A DNA stretch of 64,000 bases from Novosphingobium umbonatum (GTDB lineage Bacteria; Pseudomonadota; Alphaproteobacteria; Sphingomonadales; Sphingomonadaceae): NCBI RefSeq assembly GCF_004005905.1, contig NZ_SACO01000014.1:1-64000 (forward strand), read 5' to 3'. Numbering within the stretch: position 1 is the first letter of the stretch; each line of letters opens with the position of its first letter. The position numbers were made by a program, and so were the translations under genes. The notes beneath the pieces were generated by a model. That model did not search any database. It was not told the origin of the DNA and saw nothing but the letters and a program-made list of their open reading frames with translations. Below are positions 40,075 through 50,015 of this stretch, in pieces.

Positions 40075-41652
40075 GTGGGGTTTGATCGGGCAGGCAAGGC
40101 TGGTTTGCGGCTGGGTGTCGCGTGCATGGCTGGGCTGGCTGTTGCGGCCCATGCGGCGCCCGCTGGCAAGCCCGCCGCTTCGGGCGAACAGGCTGTCGCG
40201 GCTATCATGGCCAAGCTGGCCGATGATCCACTGGCTTTGCATCAATTCCTGCGGCCCATGCCCAAGGGCGGCGATCTGCATAACCATCTGTCCGGCGCGA
40301 TCTGGGCCGAGGATTATATCGCATGGGGCGCGCAGGCGGGCTATTGCGCCAGCGCCGATGGTCTGACGGTCGTGCCGCCGCCATGTCCCGCCGAACGCGC
40401 GCTCAGCCTTCCGCAGCCGCAAGGCTCGGATGCGCCCTCGCGCCTGATTGACAGCTTTTCCACCCGTGGCTGGCAATTGGGTGTGGGGCGCAACGAGCGT
40501 TCCGGCCATGACCAGTTCTTTCAAACCTTTGGGCAGTTTGCGCCCATCGCCCATATTGCCACGGGGAAAATGTTGGCCTCGGTGCGGCGCAATGCGGCTT
40601 TGGAACAAGTGTCCTATCTGGAGCTGGACCATAACACCAACGCTCTGTCGGCCCATGTGATGCAGGCGCCTGCCAAAGGCATGACCGAGGCCGAAATCCC
40701 CGCGCTTTATGCCGAGGAACTGGCCGCGCTGGGTCCGGTGATGGATAAGGCGCAGGTGGAATTGACCGGCGACGAGGCTGAGGCGGAACGTTTGCTCGCC
40801 TGTCAGAGCGCTGCGCCGCAGTCTGCCTGCAAGGTGAAGGTGCATTATCTGTGGCAGGCGATGCGGGCGCTGCCCGCGCGGCAAGTGTTCCGCTCGCTGG
40901 TGGCGGCCTTCGCCATGGCCGATCGTGATCCGCGCTATGTCGGCATCAACATCGTGATGCCCGAGGATGCCGAACTGGCGCTTGCCGATTACGATTTGCA
41001 CATGGCGATGATCCGCTTCCTCTCCGCCAAATACCCCAAGGTGCGCCGCACTTTGCATGCGGGCGAACTGGCGCCCGGATTGGTCGCGCCCCAGCACATG
41101 CAGGACCATATTGCCAAGGCCTTGGCTGCCGGTGCCGAACGCATCGGGCACGGGGTGGACATTGGTTATGAGGCCAATTCGCGTCAGACTTTGGCGCAGA
41201 TGGCCCGCCATCACGTGGCGGTGGAGATCAACCTGTCCAGCAATGATGTCATTCTGGGCGTGAAGGGCAAGGATCACCCGCTGGGCCTCTATCGCCGCGC
41301 GGGCGTGCCTTTCGTGTTGAGCACCGATGATGCGGGCGTGTTGCGCACCGATATGACGCGCGAATATGTGCGCGCCGTGCGCGAACAGGGCCTGACCTAT
41401 GGCGAGCTGAAACAGGCCGCTCGCGCCAGTCTGGAATATAGCTTCCTGCGTGGCCCCGGCCTGTGGGCCGGTGGCAGGATCGGCACGGCGGTGGCAGGCT
41501 GCAAGGTCTCCTTTGCTGTGGAAAGCTGCAAAAAGCTGCTTGATGCAAGCGAGAAAGCCAAGGCACAGGCCGATCTCGAAACGCGGCTTGCCGCTTTCGA
41601 ACGTGGCGCAATTGCCATGGCCGCGCCCAAATCGACAGGGATTGCGCCATAA
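40075..41652 (+). CDS. Exported adenosine-deaminase-like protein
   Basis: 525 residues from GTG 40075 (AGGGGG 6 nt upstream). Signal peptide about 1-28 (LGVACMAGLAVAAHAAPA). Deaminase motifs: HxH metal pair His69/His71 (GGDLHNHLSG), TLHAGEL (about 326), RIGHGVDIG, EINLSSN, and LSTDDAGVLRTDM. It is longer than cytosolic adenosine deaminase (about 340), with an insertion around 90-160 as in secreted ADGF/ADA2-like forms. Predicted to deaminate adenosine to inosine in the periplasm. It leads the + strand purine gene block. Confidence 0.82.
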   Translation: MGFDRAGKAGLRLGVACMAGLAVAAHAAPAGKPAASGEQAVAAIMAKLADDPLALHQFLRPMPKGGDLHNHLSGAIWAEDYIAWGAQAGYCASADGLTVVPPPCPAERALSLPQPQGSDAPSRLIDSFSTRGWQLGVGRNERSGHDQFFQTFGQFAPIAHIATGKMLASVRRNAALEQVSYLELDHNTNALSAHVMQAPAKGMTEAEIPALYAEELAALGPVMDKAQVELTGDEAEAERLLACQSAAPQSACKVKVHYLWQAMRALPARQVFRSLVAAFAMADRDPRYVGINIVMPEDAELALADYDLHMAMIRFLSAKYPKVRRTLHAGELAPGLVAPQHMQDHIAKALAAGAERIGHGVDIGYEANSRQTLAQMARHHVAVEINLSSNDVILGVKGKDHPLGLYRRAGVPFVLSTDDAGVLRTDMTREYVRAVREQGLTYGELKQAARASLEYSFLRGPGLWAGGRIGTAVAGCKVSFAVESCKKLLDASEKAKAQADLETRLAAFERGAIAMAAPKSTGIAP

Positions 41653-41775
41653 AGCGTACACCGCAGGATAAGCCGACAAGGCAAAAGCGGAGGGGATTTC
41701 AGTCACTATTCACACTGGAGCGGTGGGGCGGCAACAGGGGCCGCGCCAACGCTCCCTCTCTCATGGGGGCATTTG

Positions 41776-44217
41776 ATGCAAAGACGTTTTACCACCTCTC
41801 ACGCTCGCCGCGCGGTTACGCTGGCCGTAACGCTGCTTTCCTGCACCGCCTTGACCGGCCATGCCATTGCGGCAGAGGCTGATGCTGGCGAAGAGAAGAA
41901 GGAAATCGTCGTTCAGGGCTCGCTTGGCGCGTTGCCGCTCAAGGATGTGGGCACGATCTTTGGTTTCAACAAGAATCTGGTGGAAACGCCCCGTTCGGCG
42001 TCCACCATTTCGAAGGAACAGATGGAGCGTTTCGGCGCCACCGAAATCTATGACCTGATGGCGCAGTCGCCCGGCGTGTTCACCAACTCCTTCTTTGGCG
42101 TTGGCGGTGCGCTCGACATTCGCGGCACCCCCGGTGAAGTCTATTTCCGTGGCGTGCGCCGTCTGGACAACCCCGGCAACTATCCCACCCCGCTGGGCGC
42201 TTCGGATCGCGTGGACATCGTGCGTGGTCCTTCCTCGCCGATCTATGGCCCGTCCAAGACCGGCGGCTACATGAACTTTGTTCCCAAGTCGGCGCGCGCG
42301 GGCAAGGGCAAGTTCCTCGACAAGGCCGAGGGTGAGGTGAATTATACCGGCGGTAGCTGGAGCAAGAATGTGCTCTCGGCCACCATCCGTGGTCCGGGCA
42401 AGATCGGCAGCAAGGAATTCGGCTACAGCCTGTATGGCGAAGTGGAGGACAGCGGTTCCTACTATCGCAACATGAGCACCAAGCAGACCATTCTGCAGGC
42501 CAGCTTTGACGTTGATCTGACCTCGAACCTGCGCCTTGAATTCGGCGGCATGTACCACAATTACAAGGGCCAGCAGAATGGCGGCTGGAACCGTCTGACG
42601 CAGGCTCTGGTCAACAATGGCACCTATCTGACCGGTGAACCGACCCTGTCGATGGACAGCAATGGTGACGGCAAGATCTCGGCCCGCGAAATCGAGGATC
42701 TGTCGCCCGGCGGCCTGTCGCCCTTTGGTGGCTTTACCTGTGGCGGTGGCGTGTTTGCTTCCAGCATCACCAATGGCTGCTTCAGCAACAAATATATGGT
42801 GGTGAACAACACTGGCACCACCACGCTTTCGCGCAAGAATGTGCTGACCGGCCCGAATGACAAGCTGTGGAACAAGGCCACCACGCTCTATGCCGACCTG
42901 ATCTGGGACGCGTCGGACACGCTGGAGATCAAGAACCAGCTGTTCTATGACGGCTATGACAATCTGAACGAGAACGCCTACGGTTTTGCCCAGTTCCACA
43001 ATTCCTATGTCATCGAAGACAAGATTGTGGCGACCAAGAAGGTGGAAAATGATCTGGGCAAGTTCCAGTTCCAGCTCAGCCCGTCGATCCGCTACACCGA
43101 CTTCCTGCATGGCGATGATTACACGTATGAATATTTCCATCGTGTCGATCTGACCAAGGGCTACACCGCACTGTCGACCCGCGCGCTGGCGACGCAGTGC
43201 AATTGCGATTACACCAACTATCTGCGCGGCTATTACACCGATGCGGCCTTTGCTGCCCTGACCGACTTTGATTTCAAGTTCGGCCTCGATGTCACGCTGG
43301 GCGCGCGTTATGACAGCATCCACGTGCAGACTGGCAGCGATAATGCCCACTTGCAGAACCCGATCACCGTGGCCGCGAACAAGAGCGGCAAGGACACCAA
43401 CGGCCTGTGGAGCTGGTCGGCCAGCGCCAATTACAAGCTGCCCTACGGCCTCGTCCCCTATGGTACCATCTCGCGTCAGTCGACGGTGATTGCCGGACAG
43501 GGCGCCGAGGTTTATGCCTCGAACGTGAATAACAACCAGTGGACGACGGCGTCCAAGATGTGGGAACTGGGTATCAAGGGGTCGTGGCTGGGCGGTCGCC
43601 TCTATGCCGCCGTGGACACTTATAACCAGAAGCGCACCGATTTCGCGATCCAGTCCTCGACCGTCAACCAGTCGGTGGAAACGCGCGGCGTCGAAGCCGA
43701 AGTGCGTTGGTCGGTGGACAAGCACCTGCTGCTCTCGGCCAACTATACCAAGACCAAGGTGTATAACCTGTCGTTCTTCAATGCGGGCAGCACTTTCAGC
43801 TTCCTGGGCATTGCGGATCTGACGGGCGTGACCAACCCCTACCTCTATCTGGGCGGTCAGCCGGGCGGTTTGGTGTTGACCAATACGATGGAAAAGTCGC
43901 GCCGCGCCGGTATCCCCACCAACACGGCCTCGGCCACGGCCACCTATGCATTCGACAATGGCCTTGCCTTTGCCGCCAGCGCTACGGCGGTGGACTCGGT
44001 CTATTCGGGCCAGTCGCAGGCGGTGAAGCTGCCCGCCTATACGCTGGTGGACCTGTCCGCCTCGTATAAGACCGGCCCATGGCTGTTCCGCGTGGTGGTG
44101 AAGAATGCCACCAACGCCACGTACTTCCGTGCGAACTTCACCGAACTGTTCGGCAGCACTATCGTGCTTCCCGAAAAGCCCCGCAGCGTGCAGGGCTCGT
44201 TGGTCTACAAGTTCTGA
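41776..44217 (+). CDS. TonB-dependent outer membrane receptor
   Basis: 813 residues from ATG 41776 (a TTG one codon earlier is less likely). Signal peptide about 1-33 (TCTALTGHAIAAEADAGE). The plug domain contains ASTISKEQMERFGATEIYDL, VYFRGVRRLDNPGNYPTP and RVDIVRGPSSPIYGP. The remainder is a 22-strand barrel ending KPRSVQGSLVYKF with terminal Phe. Located between the exported deaminase and the NUP protein, it is likely a receptor for nucleosides, purines or oligonucleotides. No other TonB partner is adjacent. Confidence 0.9.
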   Translation: MQRRFTTSHARRAVTLAVTLLSCTALTGHAIAAEADAGEEKKEIVVQGSLGALPLKDVGTIFGFNKNLVETPRSASTISKEQMERFGATEIYDLMAQSPGVFTNSFFGVGGALDIRGTPGEVYFRGVRRLDNPGNYPTPLGASDRVDIVRGPSSPIYGPSKTGGYMNFVPKSARAGKGKFLDKAEGEVNYTGGSWSKNVLSATIRGPGKIGSKEFGYSLYGEVEDSGSYYRNMSTKQTILQASFDVDLTSNLRLEFGGMYHNYKGQQNGGWNRLTQALVNNGTYLTGEPTLSMDSNGDGKISAREIEDLSPGGLSPFGGFTCGGGVFASSITNGCFSNKYMVVNNTGTTTLSRKNVLTGPNDKLWNKATTLYADLIWDASDTLEIKNQLFYDGYDNLNENAYGFAQFHNSYVIEDKIVATKKVENDLGKFQFQLSPSIRYTDFLHGDDYTYEYFHRVDLTKGYTALSTRALATQCNCDYTNYLRGYYTDAAFAALTDFDFKFGLDVTLGARYDSIHVQTGSDNAHLQNPITVAANKSGKDTNGLWSWSASANYKLPYGLVPYGTISRQSTVIAGQGAEVYASNVNNNQWTTASKMWELGIKGSWLGGRLYAAVDTYNQKRTDFAIQSSTVNQSVETRGVEAEVRWSVDKHLLLSANYTKTKVYNLSFFNAGSTFSFLGIADLTGVTNPYLYLGGQPGGLVLTNTMEKSRRAGIPTNTASATATYAFDNGLAFAASATAVDSVYSGQSQAVKLPAYTLVDLSASYKTGPWLFRVVVKNATNATYFRANFTELFGSTIVLPEKPRSVQGSLVYKF

Positions 44218-44334
44218 TAATGCAGGCGGGGCGTGTCACCTTGGCGCGCTCCGCCTCTTTTCCTTCCATTCCTGCCATGCCTCATCCGGTGGCCTGCCTG
44301 CCGGAGTGGGCTTTGTATTGCCGAAAGACCTGTG

Positions 44335-45480
44335 ATGCGTAACGCCTGCCGCAAGGCTCTTGTCTCCACCCTCTCGCTGCTGTCGCTGACCTGTGCCACA
44401 GCGCAGGCCACGCCCGTCGAAACGGCCAAGGCCAAAGCTGCGTTGAAAGCGATAGCCGCTTGCAAACCGGGCGCTGCCTGCGCAGCGCATCTGCCGGTGA
44501 AGGTGGTGGTGGTGACGCTGTTTGAAATCGGCAAGGACGAGGGCGACGCCGCAGGCGAGTTTCAATTGTGGAAGCAGCGCGCAGGGCTGAGTGAGAAGAT
44601 TGCCTTCCCGCAGGGCTTCCATGACCTTTATTACAACCCGCAAACTCAAGTGCTGGGCATGGTGACCGGCATGGGCAATATCAAATCCGCCACCGCCACG
44701 CTGGCGCTGGGGCTGGATCAACGGGTGGACGTGTCCAAGGCCTATTGGCTGGTGGCGGGCATTGCGGGGATTGACCCTGCGGCTGGCGCGGTGGGTAGTG
44801 CTGCTTGGGCGCGCTATGTGGTGGATGGTGATATGGCGCATGAGATCGATGCGCGCGAAATTCCCGCAAAGTGGAAATATGGCTATTTCCCCATCCATGG
44901 TTCGACCAAGGTGGAGGATGATCCGATGGGTGGCACCGCTCCGGCCCCCGCCAATGGCGAGATGTTCGCGCTGAACCCCTCGCTGGCGCAATGGGCCTAT
45001 GGGCTGACCAAGGATATCAAACTGCCCGATGATCCCTCCGTCGCGGCGCAGCGTGCCACCTATACCGGCTATCCGCTGGCCCAGACCCCGCCCAAGGTGA
45101 TGATGGGCGACCAACTGGCGGCGATGACCTATTGGCATGGCGAAAAGCTGACCCAATGGGGGCGTGACTGGGTGAAATACTGGACCCATGGTCAAGGCAC
45201 TTTCGTCACCTCCGCTATGGAGGAAACCGGCACGTTCCAGAGCCTTGAATATCTCACCCGCATCGGCCGCGCTGATCGCAACCGCGCCATGGTGCTGCGC
45301 GCCGGTTCCAATTTCACCATGCCTGCGCCGGGCGTGACGCCTGCTGAAAACATGGCACGCGAAAATGCAGGCTATTCGGGCATGACGGCGGCCTTGGAAG
45401 CGCTTTATGCCGCTGGCTCCAAAGTGGTGGGCGAATTGGTGACCAACTGGCCGCGCTATGAAAAGGCGCCGCCGAAATGA
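44335..45480 (+). CDS. Exported NUP-family purine nucleoside protein
   Basis: 381 residues with signal peptide (about 1-24, TLSLLSLTCATAQATP). The purine nucleoside permease (NUP) family resembles a nucleoside phosphorylase fold: KVVVVTLFEIGKDEGDAAGE, GMVTGMGNIKSATATLALG, YWLVAGIAGIDP, and TSAMEETGTFQSLEYL. Family members have been called permeases but look like soluble periplasmic enzymes or binding proteins; there is no membrane span here beyond the signal. It probably handles inosine/adenosine passed from the receptor. Its TGA overlaps the next ATG. Confidence 0.82.
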   Translation: MRNACRKALVSTLSLLSLTCATAQATPVETAKAKAALKAIAACKPGAACAAHLPVKVVVVTLFEIGKDEGDAAGEFQLWKQRAGLSEKIAFPQGFHDLYYNPQTQVLGMVTGMGNIKSATATLALGLDQRVDVSKAYWLVAGIAGIDPAAGAVGSAAWARYVVDGDMAHEIDAREIPAKWKYGYFPIHGSTKVEDDPMGGTAPAPANGEMFALNPSLAQWAYGLTKDIKLPDDPSVAAQRATYTGYPLAQTPPKVMMGDQLAAMTYWHGEKLTQWGRDWVKYWTHGQGTFVTSAMEETGTFQSLEYLTRIGRADRNRAMVLRAGSNFTMPAPGVTPAENMARENAGYSGMTAALEALYAAGSKVVGELVTNWPRYEKAPPK

Positions 45481-46844
45481 GCGCACCCTCCCGCCTGACG
45501 GTGGTGGCTCATGCCGATGTTCTGGCCTGTATCGATGATGCGGGAACGGAAATCCGTGATGGGGCCATCGCCTTTCAGGATGGGGTGATTGTGGCCCTAG
45601 GCACCAGCGCGGAAATAGCCGACTGGATCGCCCGCGCCGATGAGGTGGTGGAGGCCAGAGGCTGTGTGGTGACGCCCGGCCTCGTCAACACCCATCACCA
45701 TCTCTATCAAAGCCTGACGCGGGCGGTTCCGGAATGCGCTTCCTCCTCGCTGTTTTGCTGGCTCAAGACGCTATACCCGATCTGGGCGCGCTATACGCCG
45801 CAGGATATTTTTACCGCGACGCAGTTGGGGCTGGCCGAATTGGCCCTGTCGGGCTGCACCATGTCCTCGGACCATCTCTACCTGTTTCCCAATGGCTCCA
45901 CGCTCGATGACTCCATCGCAGCGGCCCAGAGCATCGGCCTGCGTTTCCACGCCACACGCGGGGCGATGAGCGTGGGGCAGAGCAAGGGCGGCCTGCCGCC
46001 GGACTCGGTGGTGGAGGAGGAGGACGCGATCCTTGCCGATTGCATCCGTGTGATCGACCAGTTCCATGACGCGGGCGAGGGGGCCATGCTGCGGGTGGCG
46101 GTGGCGCCATGCTCGCCCTTCTCGGTCAGCCGCGAATTGATGCGCGATGCCGCGCTGCTGGCGCGGGACAAGGGGGTGATGATGCACACCCATCTGGCCG
46201 AAGACCGCGATGATGTGGCCTATTCGCTGGCGCAGTTCGGCTGCCGTCCGGGGGAATATGCGCAGGAACTGGGCTGGGTGGGGCAGGATGTATGGCACGC
46301 CCATTGCGTGCAATTGGACGAGGCGGAGATCGCGCTTTTCGCCGCAACGCAAACCGGCGTGGCCCATTGTCCCTGTTCCAATTGCCGCCTCGGTTCGGGC
46401 ATCGCGCCGGTAAAGGCCATGGCGCAGGCGGGCGTTCCGGTCGGGCTGGGCGTGGATGGTTCGGCCAGCAATGACAGCGGCCATCTGCTGCTGGAGGCGC
46501 GTCAGGCTATGCTGCTCCAGCGCGTGCAGCATGGGGCCGAGGCGATGGAGCCGCGCATGGCGCTGCGCCTTGCCACGCGGGGCGGCGCGCAGATTTTGGG
46601 GCGGAGCGATTGCGGCAGTCTGGAATTGGGCAAGCGCGCCGATCTGGTGCTCTGGCCCATGCAGACGCCTGCCAGCGCTGGCTCGTGGGACCCTGTTGCT
46701 GCCTTGGTGCTGGCCCCGCCGCCTGCCGCGCGGGATGTGTTTGTGGACGGGCGCCCTGTGGTGCGCGGGGGGCTGCTGGTCACGGCAGATGCCAATGCCA
46801 TTGTCCGCGATGCCAACCAAGCCCTGCAACGTCTGATGCAATGA
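45477..46844 (+). CDS. Amidohydrolase, 8-oxoguanine-deaminase-like
   Basis: 455 residues, cytoplasmic. The amidohydrolase metal site has NTHHHLYQSLTRAVPE (HxH), MHTHLAED, WHAHCVQLD and GLGVDGSASND. The HHHLYQ start together with CPCSNCRLGSGIAPV is typical of the 8-oxoguanine/hydroxyatrazine/guanine deaminase branch, and CSNxRLGSG is characteristic of 8-oxoguanine deaminase relatives. It would release ammonia from guanine-type bases. ATGA overlap with the NUP gene and a 17-bp gap to the permease argue for one operon. Confidence 0.82.
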   Translation: MSAPSRLTVVAHADVLACIDDAGTEIRDGAIAFQDGVIVALGTSAEIADWIARADEVVEARGCVVTPGLVNTHHHLYQSLTRAVPECASSSLFCWLKTLYPIWARYTPQDIFTATQLGLAELALSGCTMSSDHLYLFPNGSTLDDSIAAAQSIGLRFHATRGAMSVGQSKGGLPPDSVVEEEDAILADCIRVIDQFHDAGEGAMLRVAVAPCSPFSVSRELMRDAALLARDKGVMMHTHLAEDRDDVAYSLAQFGCRPGEYAQELGWVGQDVWHAHCVQLDEAEIALFAATQTGVAHCPCSNCRLGSGIAPVKAMAQAGVPVGLGVDGSASNDSGHLLLEARQAMLLQRVQHGAEAMEPRMALRLATRGGAQILGRSDCGSLELGKRADLVLWPMQTPASAGSWDPVAALVLAPPPAARDVFVDGRPVVRGGLLVTADANAIVRDANQALQRLMQ

Positions 46845-46861
46845 GAATGAGGGATTAAGCC

Positions 46862-48235
46862 ATGGCCACGATCGCCGCCGATGTTCTGCCCGCCGCTTCT
46901 CCGCCGCAAGGCATGACGCCGGAACAGGCGCGTGACCCTGATTATTTCCCGCCGCTGAGCACCGCCGTCCCTCTGGGTATTCAGCATGTGCTGGCCATGT
47001 TTGTGTCCAATCTGGCACCGGCGATTATTGTGGCGGGGGCGGCTGGTTTCGGGTTTGGTTCGCCCGATCCATCGGAACTGATCTATATGATCCAGATGTC
47101 CATGCTGTTTGCAGGGATTGCCACCCTGATGCAGACCATCGGCTTTGGCCCCATTGGTGCGCGGCTGCCCTTGGTGCAGGGCACCAGCTTTGCCTATCTC
47201 TCGGTGATGATCCCGATTGTGGCGGGCAAGGGCGTGGGGGCCATGGCGGCGCTGACCACGGCGGCCTTATGTGGCGGGCTGTTCCATGCGGCCCTGTCGA
47301 GAATGGTGGGGCGTATCCGTTTCGCGTTGCCGCCGCTGGTAACGGGACTGGTGGTGCTGATGATCGGCCTGTCGCTCATGCGGATCGCGGTGCAATATTC
47401 GGCCGGAGGGCCCACCGCCATCGGCACGCCCGCCTATGGTTCGGGGCAAAGCTGGCTGCTGGCGGGCACGGTGGTGCTGGCCACGATGGGGCTCAAATTC
47501 TTCGGCCGGGGCATCTGGTCCACCGCCAGCGTGTTGATCGGCCTTATGGTAGGCTATCTGTTGGCGGCGGCGATGGGGCGGGTGTCGCTGGCGGCGGTGG
47601 GGCCTGCGGGTTGGTTCATGCTGCCCATGCCGTTCCATTTCGGCTTTGAACTCTCGGCCAGCGCGATCATCGGCTTTGTGCTGACCGGCTTTGTGTCCTC
47701 CATAGAAAGCATCGGCGACGTAGAGGCCATTTGCGAAGGCAGCGCAGGCCGCCGCGCGACCGACAGGGAATTGATCGGGGCGGTGGGGGCTGATGGTGTG
47801 GGCACGGCTTTGTCCGCCATATTTGGTGCCATGCCCAACACCACGTTCAGCCAGAATGTCGGCCTGATCGCCATTACCGGCGTGATGAGCCGCCATGTGG
47901 TGACGGTGGGCGCGCTGTTGCTGGTGGTGTCGGGCCTGTTGCCCAAGGTGGGGGCTGTGATCACCACTATCCCCATCGAGGTGCTGGGCGGGGGCGTGCT
48001 GGTGATGTTTGGCATGGTGGCGTCCTCGGCCCTTGCCATGCTGTCCAAAGTGGAGTGGAACCAGCGCAATATGCTGATCTTCGGCCTTGCGCTCTCGGTC
48101 AGTCTTGGATTGCAACTGGAGCCCGCGGCGCTGGCCTATATGGCCGAAACGCCACGGATATTGCTCACCTCCGGCGTGTTGCCCGCCGCGATTATTGCGC
48201 TGGTGCTCAACCTCGTGTTGCCCAAAGAGGCTTAA
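46862..48235 (+). CDS. NCS2-family purine (xanthine/uric acid type) permease
   Basis: 457 residues, about 12-14 spans. Family motifs: GIQHVLAMFVSNLAPAIIV, QTIGFGPIGARLPLVQGTSF, the NCS2 substrate-site SSIESIGDVEAICE (conserved Glu), NTTFSQNVGLIAITGV, and FGMV. The QNVG form with SIxSIGD favours the xanthine/urate rather than uracil branch. It imports bases by proton symport. Its stop shares 4 bp tail-to-tail with the MHS transporter gene. Confidence 0.88.
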   Translation: MATIAADVLPAASPPQGMTPEQARDPDYFPPLSTAVPLGIQHVLAMFVSNLAPAIIVAGAAGFGFGSPDPSELIYMIQMSMLFAGIATLMQTIGFGPIGARLPLVQGTSFAYLSVMIPIVAGKGVGAMAALTTAALCGGLFHAALSRMVGRIRFALPPLVTGLVVLMIGLSLMRIAVQYSAGGPTAIGTPAYGSGQSWLLAGTVVLATMGLKFFGRGIWSTASVLIGLMVGYLLAAAMGRVSLAAVGPAGWFMLPMPFHFGFELSASAIIGFVLTGFVSSIESIGDVEAICEGSAGRRATDRELIGAVGADGVGTALSAIFGAMPNTTFSQNVGLIAITGVMSRHVVTVGALLLVVSGLLPKVGAVITTIPIEVLGGGVLVMFGMVASSALAMLSKVEWNQRNMLIFGLALSVSLGLQLEPAALAYMAETPRILLTSGVLPAAIIALVLNLVLPKEA

Positions 48236-49851
48236 TCGGCAAATTCGGACGGGGGGCCGGCTTTCACCCCCCAAGCCGCCACCGCCAAGGCCAGCGCCAC
48301 AATCCCCCAAGTGTACCACAGGCCCGCATAGGCATCGCCGCGCAGGGCGACGATATAGCTGGCGATCAGCGGCAGGAAACCGCCGAAATAGCCGGTGCCG
48401 ATGTGATAGGGGATCGACATGGAGGAATAGCGGATGCGGGCGGGGAACATCTCGCACAACAGCGCCGCCAAGGGGCCATAAGCTGCGCCAGCCAGCCCCA
48501 CCAGCACGATATTGAGCGCCACAATGCCAAGGGCCGCGCCTGCCGATGGGGTCACCTTGGCGAAATTATAGCCTGCGCTTTCCAGCCATTGCTTTATCGC
48601 GGCGCTGCGGGCCTTTTTGTCGGCAAGGGGCAGGGCGGCAATGTCTTGCTGCTTGCCGGCAATGGTGAGGCCGGTTGCCCCTTGCGCCTCCAGCTTATAA
48701 CCCACGCCCAAAGTGGTCAGGTCCGACAGGATCTTGCCGCAAGGGCTGGCTTGTTCGCTGTCAAACGGGCTGTAATGGCAATCGGCACCCGACACGATCA
48801 CTGGTGCGCGCTTTGCCGCCTGCGCCAGCCCCGGATTGGCCAACGCGCCAATGCCCCAATAGAGCGGGAACAGCAGCACCAGCGTGGCGACATAGCCCCA
48901 GACGATGGGCTTCTTGCGCCCCACCTTGTCGGACAGGGCGCCAAACAGGATATAGGACCCGCCGCCCAGAATGGCCGCCACGCCCACCAGCACCTCGGCG
49001 TAAGTGTCCTCCATCCGCATCGGCCCTTTCAGGAAGGACAGGACCGAGAACATAGAGGTGTAGAAAATCACCGTCATCCCCGCCGAAACGCCCAGCAAGG
49101 CTACCAACAGGCGCTTGCCATTACCGGGGTAGGTGAAGCTTTCGATGAAGGGATTGCCCGCCAGTTCGCCCTCTTCCTTCATGGCGCGGAAAACGGGGCT
49201 TTCGGACAATTTCAACCGCATCCACAGCGAAATGGCCAAAAGGATCAGGCTGACCAGGAAAGGCACGCGCCAGCCCCATGCCTCCCATGCGGGACCGGTG
49301 ATCGCGGTCTTGCAGGCCAGCACGACGAGCAGGCTCAGCACGAAGCCACCTACCACAGCGGCCTGAATGAAGCTGGTGAAAAAACCGCGTTTTTCAGGCC
49401 GCGCATGTTCGGCCACGTAGACCGCCGCCCCGCCATATTCCCCGCCCAGCGCCAACCCCTGCAACACACGCAGAGCCAGAACCAGCAAGGGCGCGGCATA
49501 ACCAATGTTGGCCGCCGAGGGGATCAGACCAACGCCCGCCGTTGCCGCGCCCATCAAGACCACGGTCATCAGGAAAGTATATTTCCGGCCCAGCCTGTCG
49601 CCCAGAAATCCAAACAGCACAGCGCCCAAAGGCCGAAAGCCAAAGCCCACCGCAAAACCGGCCCATACCAGCAACAATTGCAAGGTCGCATTGCCCGAGG
49701 GGAAGAAGGTCTTGCCGATGATACCGGCCAGCGTGCCATAGATGAAAAAATCATACCATTCGAACACCGTGCCTGCGCTGCTGGCGGCGATAATCAGCCT
49801 GATGTCGCTGGCCGAAACCTCTATTTCGGGATGGCGTTGCGGCTCACTCAC
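48232..49851 (-). CDS. MHS-family MFS transporter (shikimate/dicarboxylate type)
   Basis: 539 residues from GTG 49851 (VSEPQRHPEIEVSASDIRL); an upstream TTG would add 23 residues without family likeness. The MHS signature GTVFEWYDFFIYGTLAG, FGFRPLGAVLFGFLGDRLGR and RVLQGLALGGEYGGAAVYVA are clear. A large hydrophilic loop between spans (about residues 345-425) has two Cys (DCHYSPFDSEQASPCGK). MHS porters take up shikimate, quinate-like acids, oxoglutarate or betaines with protons. It is divergent from a shikimate-dehydrogenase-like gene. Confidence 0.86.
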   Translation of the reverse strand: MSEPQRHPEIEVSASDIRLIIAASSAGTVFEWYDFFIYGTLAGIIGKTFFPSGNATLQLLLVWAGFAVGFGFRPLGAVLFGFLGDRLGRKYTFLMTVVLMGAATAGVGLIPSAANIGYAAPLLVLALRVLQGLALGGEYGGAAVYVAEHARPEKRGFFTSFIQAAVVGGFVLSLLVVLACKTAITGPAWEAWGWRVPFLVSLILLAISLWMRLKLSESPVFRAMKEEGELAGNPFIESFTYPGNGKRLLVALLGVSAGMTVIFYTSMFSVLSFLKGPMRMEDTYAEVLVGVAAILGGGSYILFGALSDKVGRKKPIVWGYVATLVLLFPLYWGIGALANPGLAQAAKRAPVIVSGADCHYSPFDSEQASPCGKILSDLTTLGVGYKLEAQGATGLTIAGKQQDIAALPLADKKARSAAIKQWLESAGYNFAKVTPSAGAALGIVALNIVLVGLAGAAYGPLAALLCEMFPARIRYSSMSIPYHIGTGYFGGFLPLIASYIVALRGDAYAGLWYTWGIVALALAVAAWGVKAGPPSEFAD

Positions 49852-50015
49852 TTGCTCATTCTCCCCCACAGGCGTCGTTTCCGCGCGCCCCTGTGCCCAA
49901 CTTGCGGGAAACAGGGGCAAAGATCAACCATGCAGGCGGGATTGTGCCATTTGCCGCTTGACCGGATGTGGTGACGGGATATGTGCTAAATATCTGATCT
50001 TGAATGGAGAAAGTT

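Noticed and set aside
41761..43725. Long open frame on minus opposite the TonB receptor
   Set aside because: No recognisable protein features, and the receptor on + has plug, barrel and terminal Phe.
48055..49974. Long open frame on + opposite the MHS transporter
   Set aside because: Gln/His/Arg-rich translation with no motifs; the minus strand encodes a clear MFS protein. Long antisense frames are expected at this GC content.
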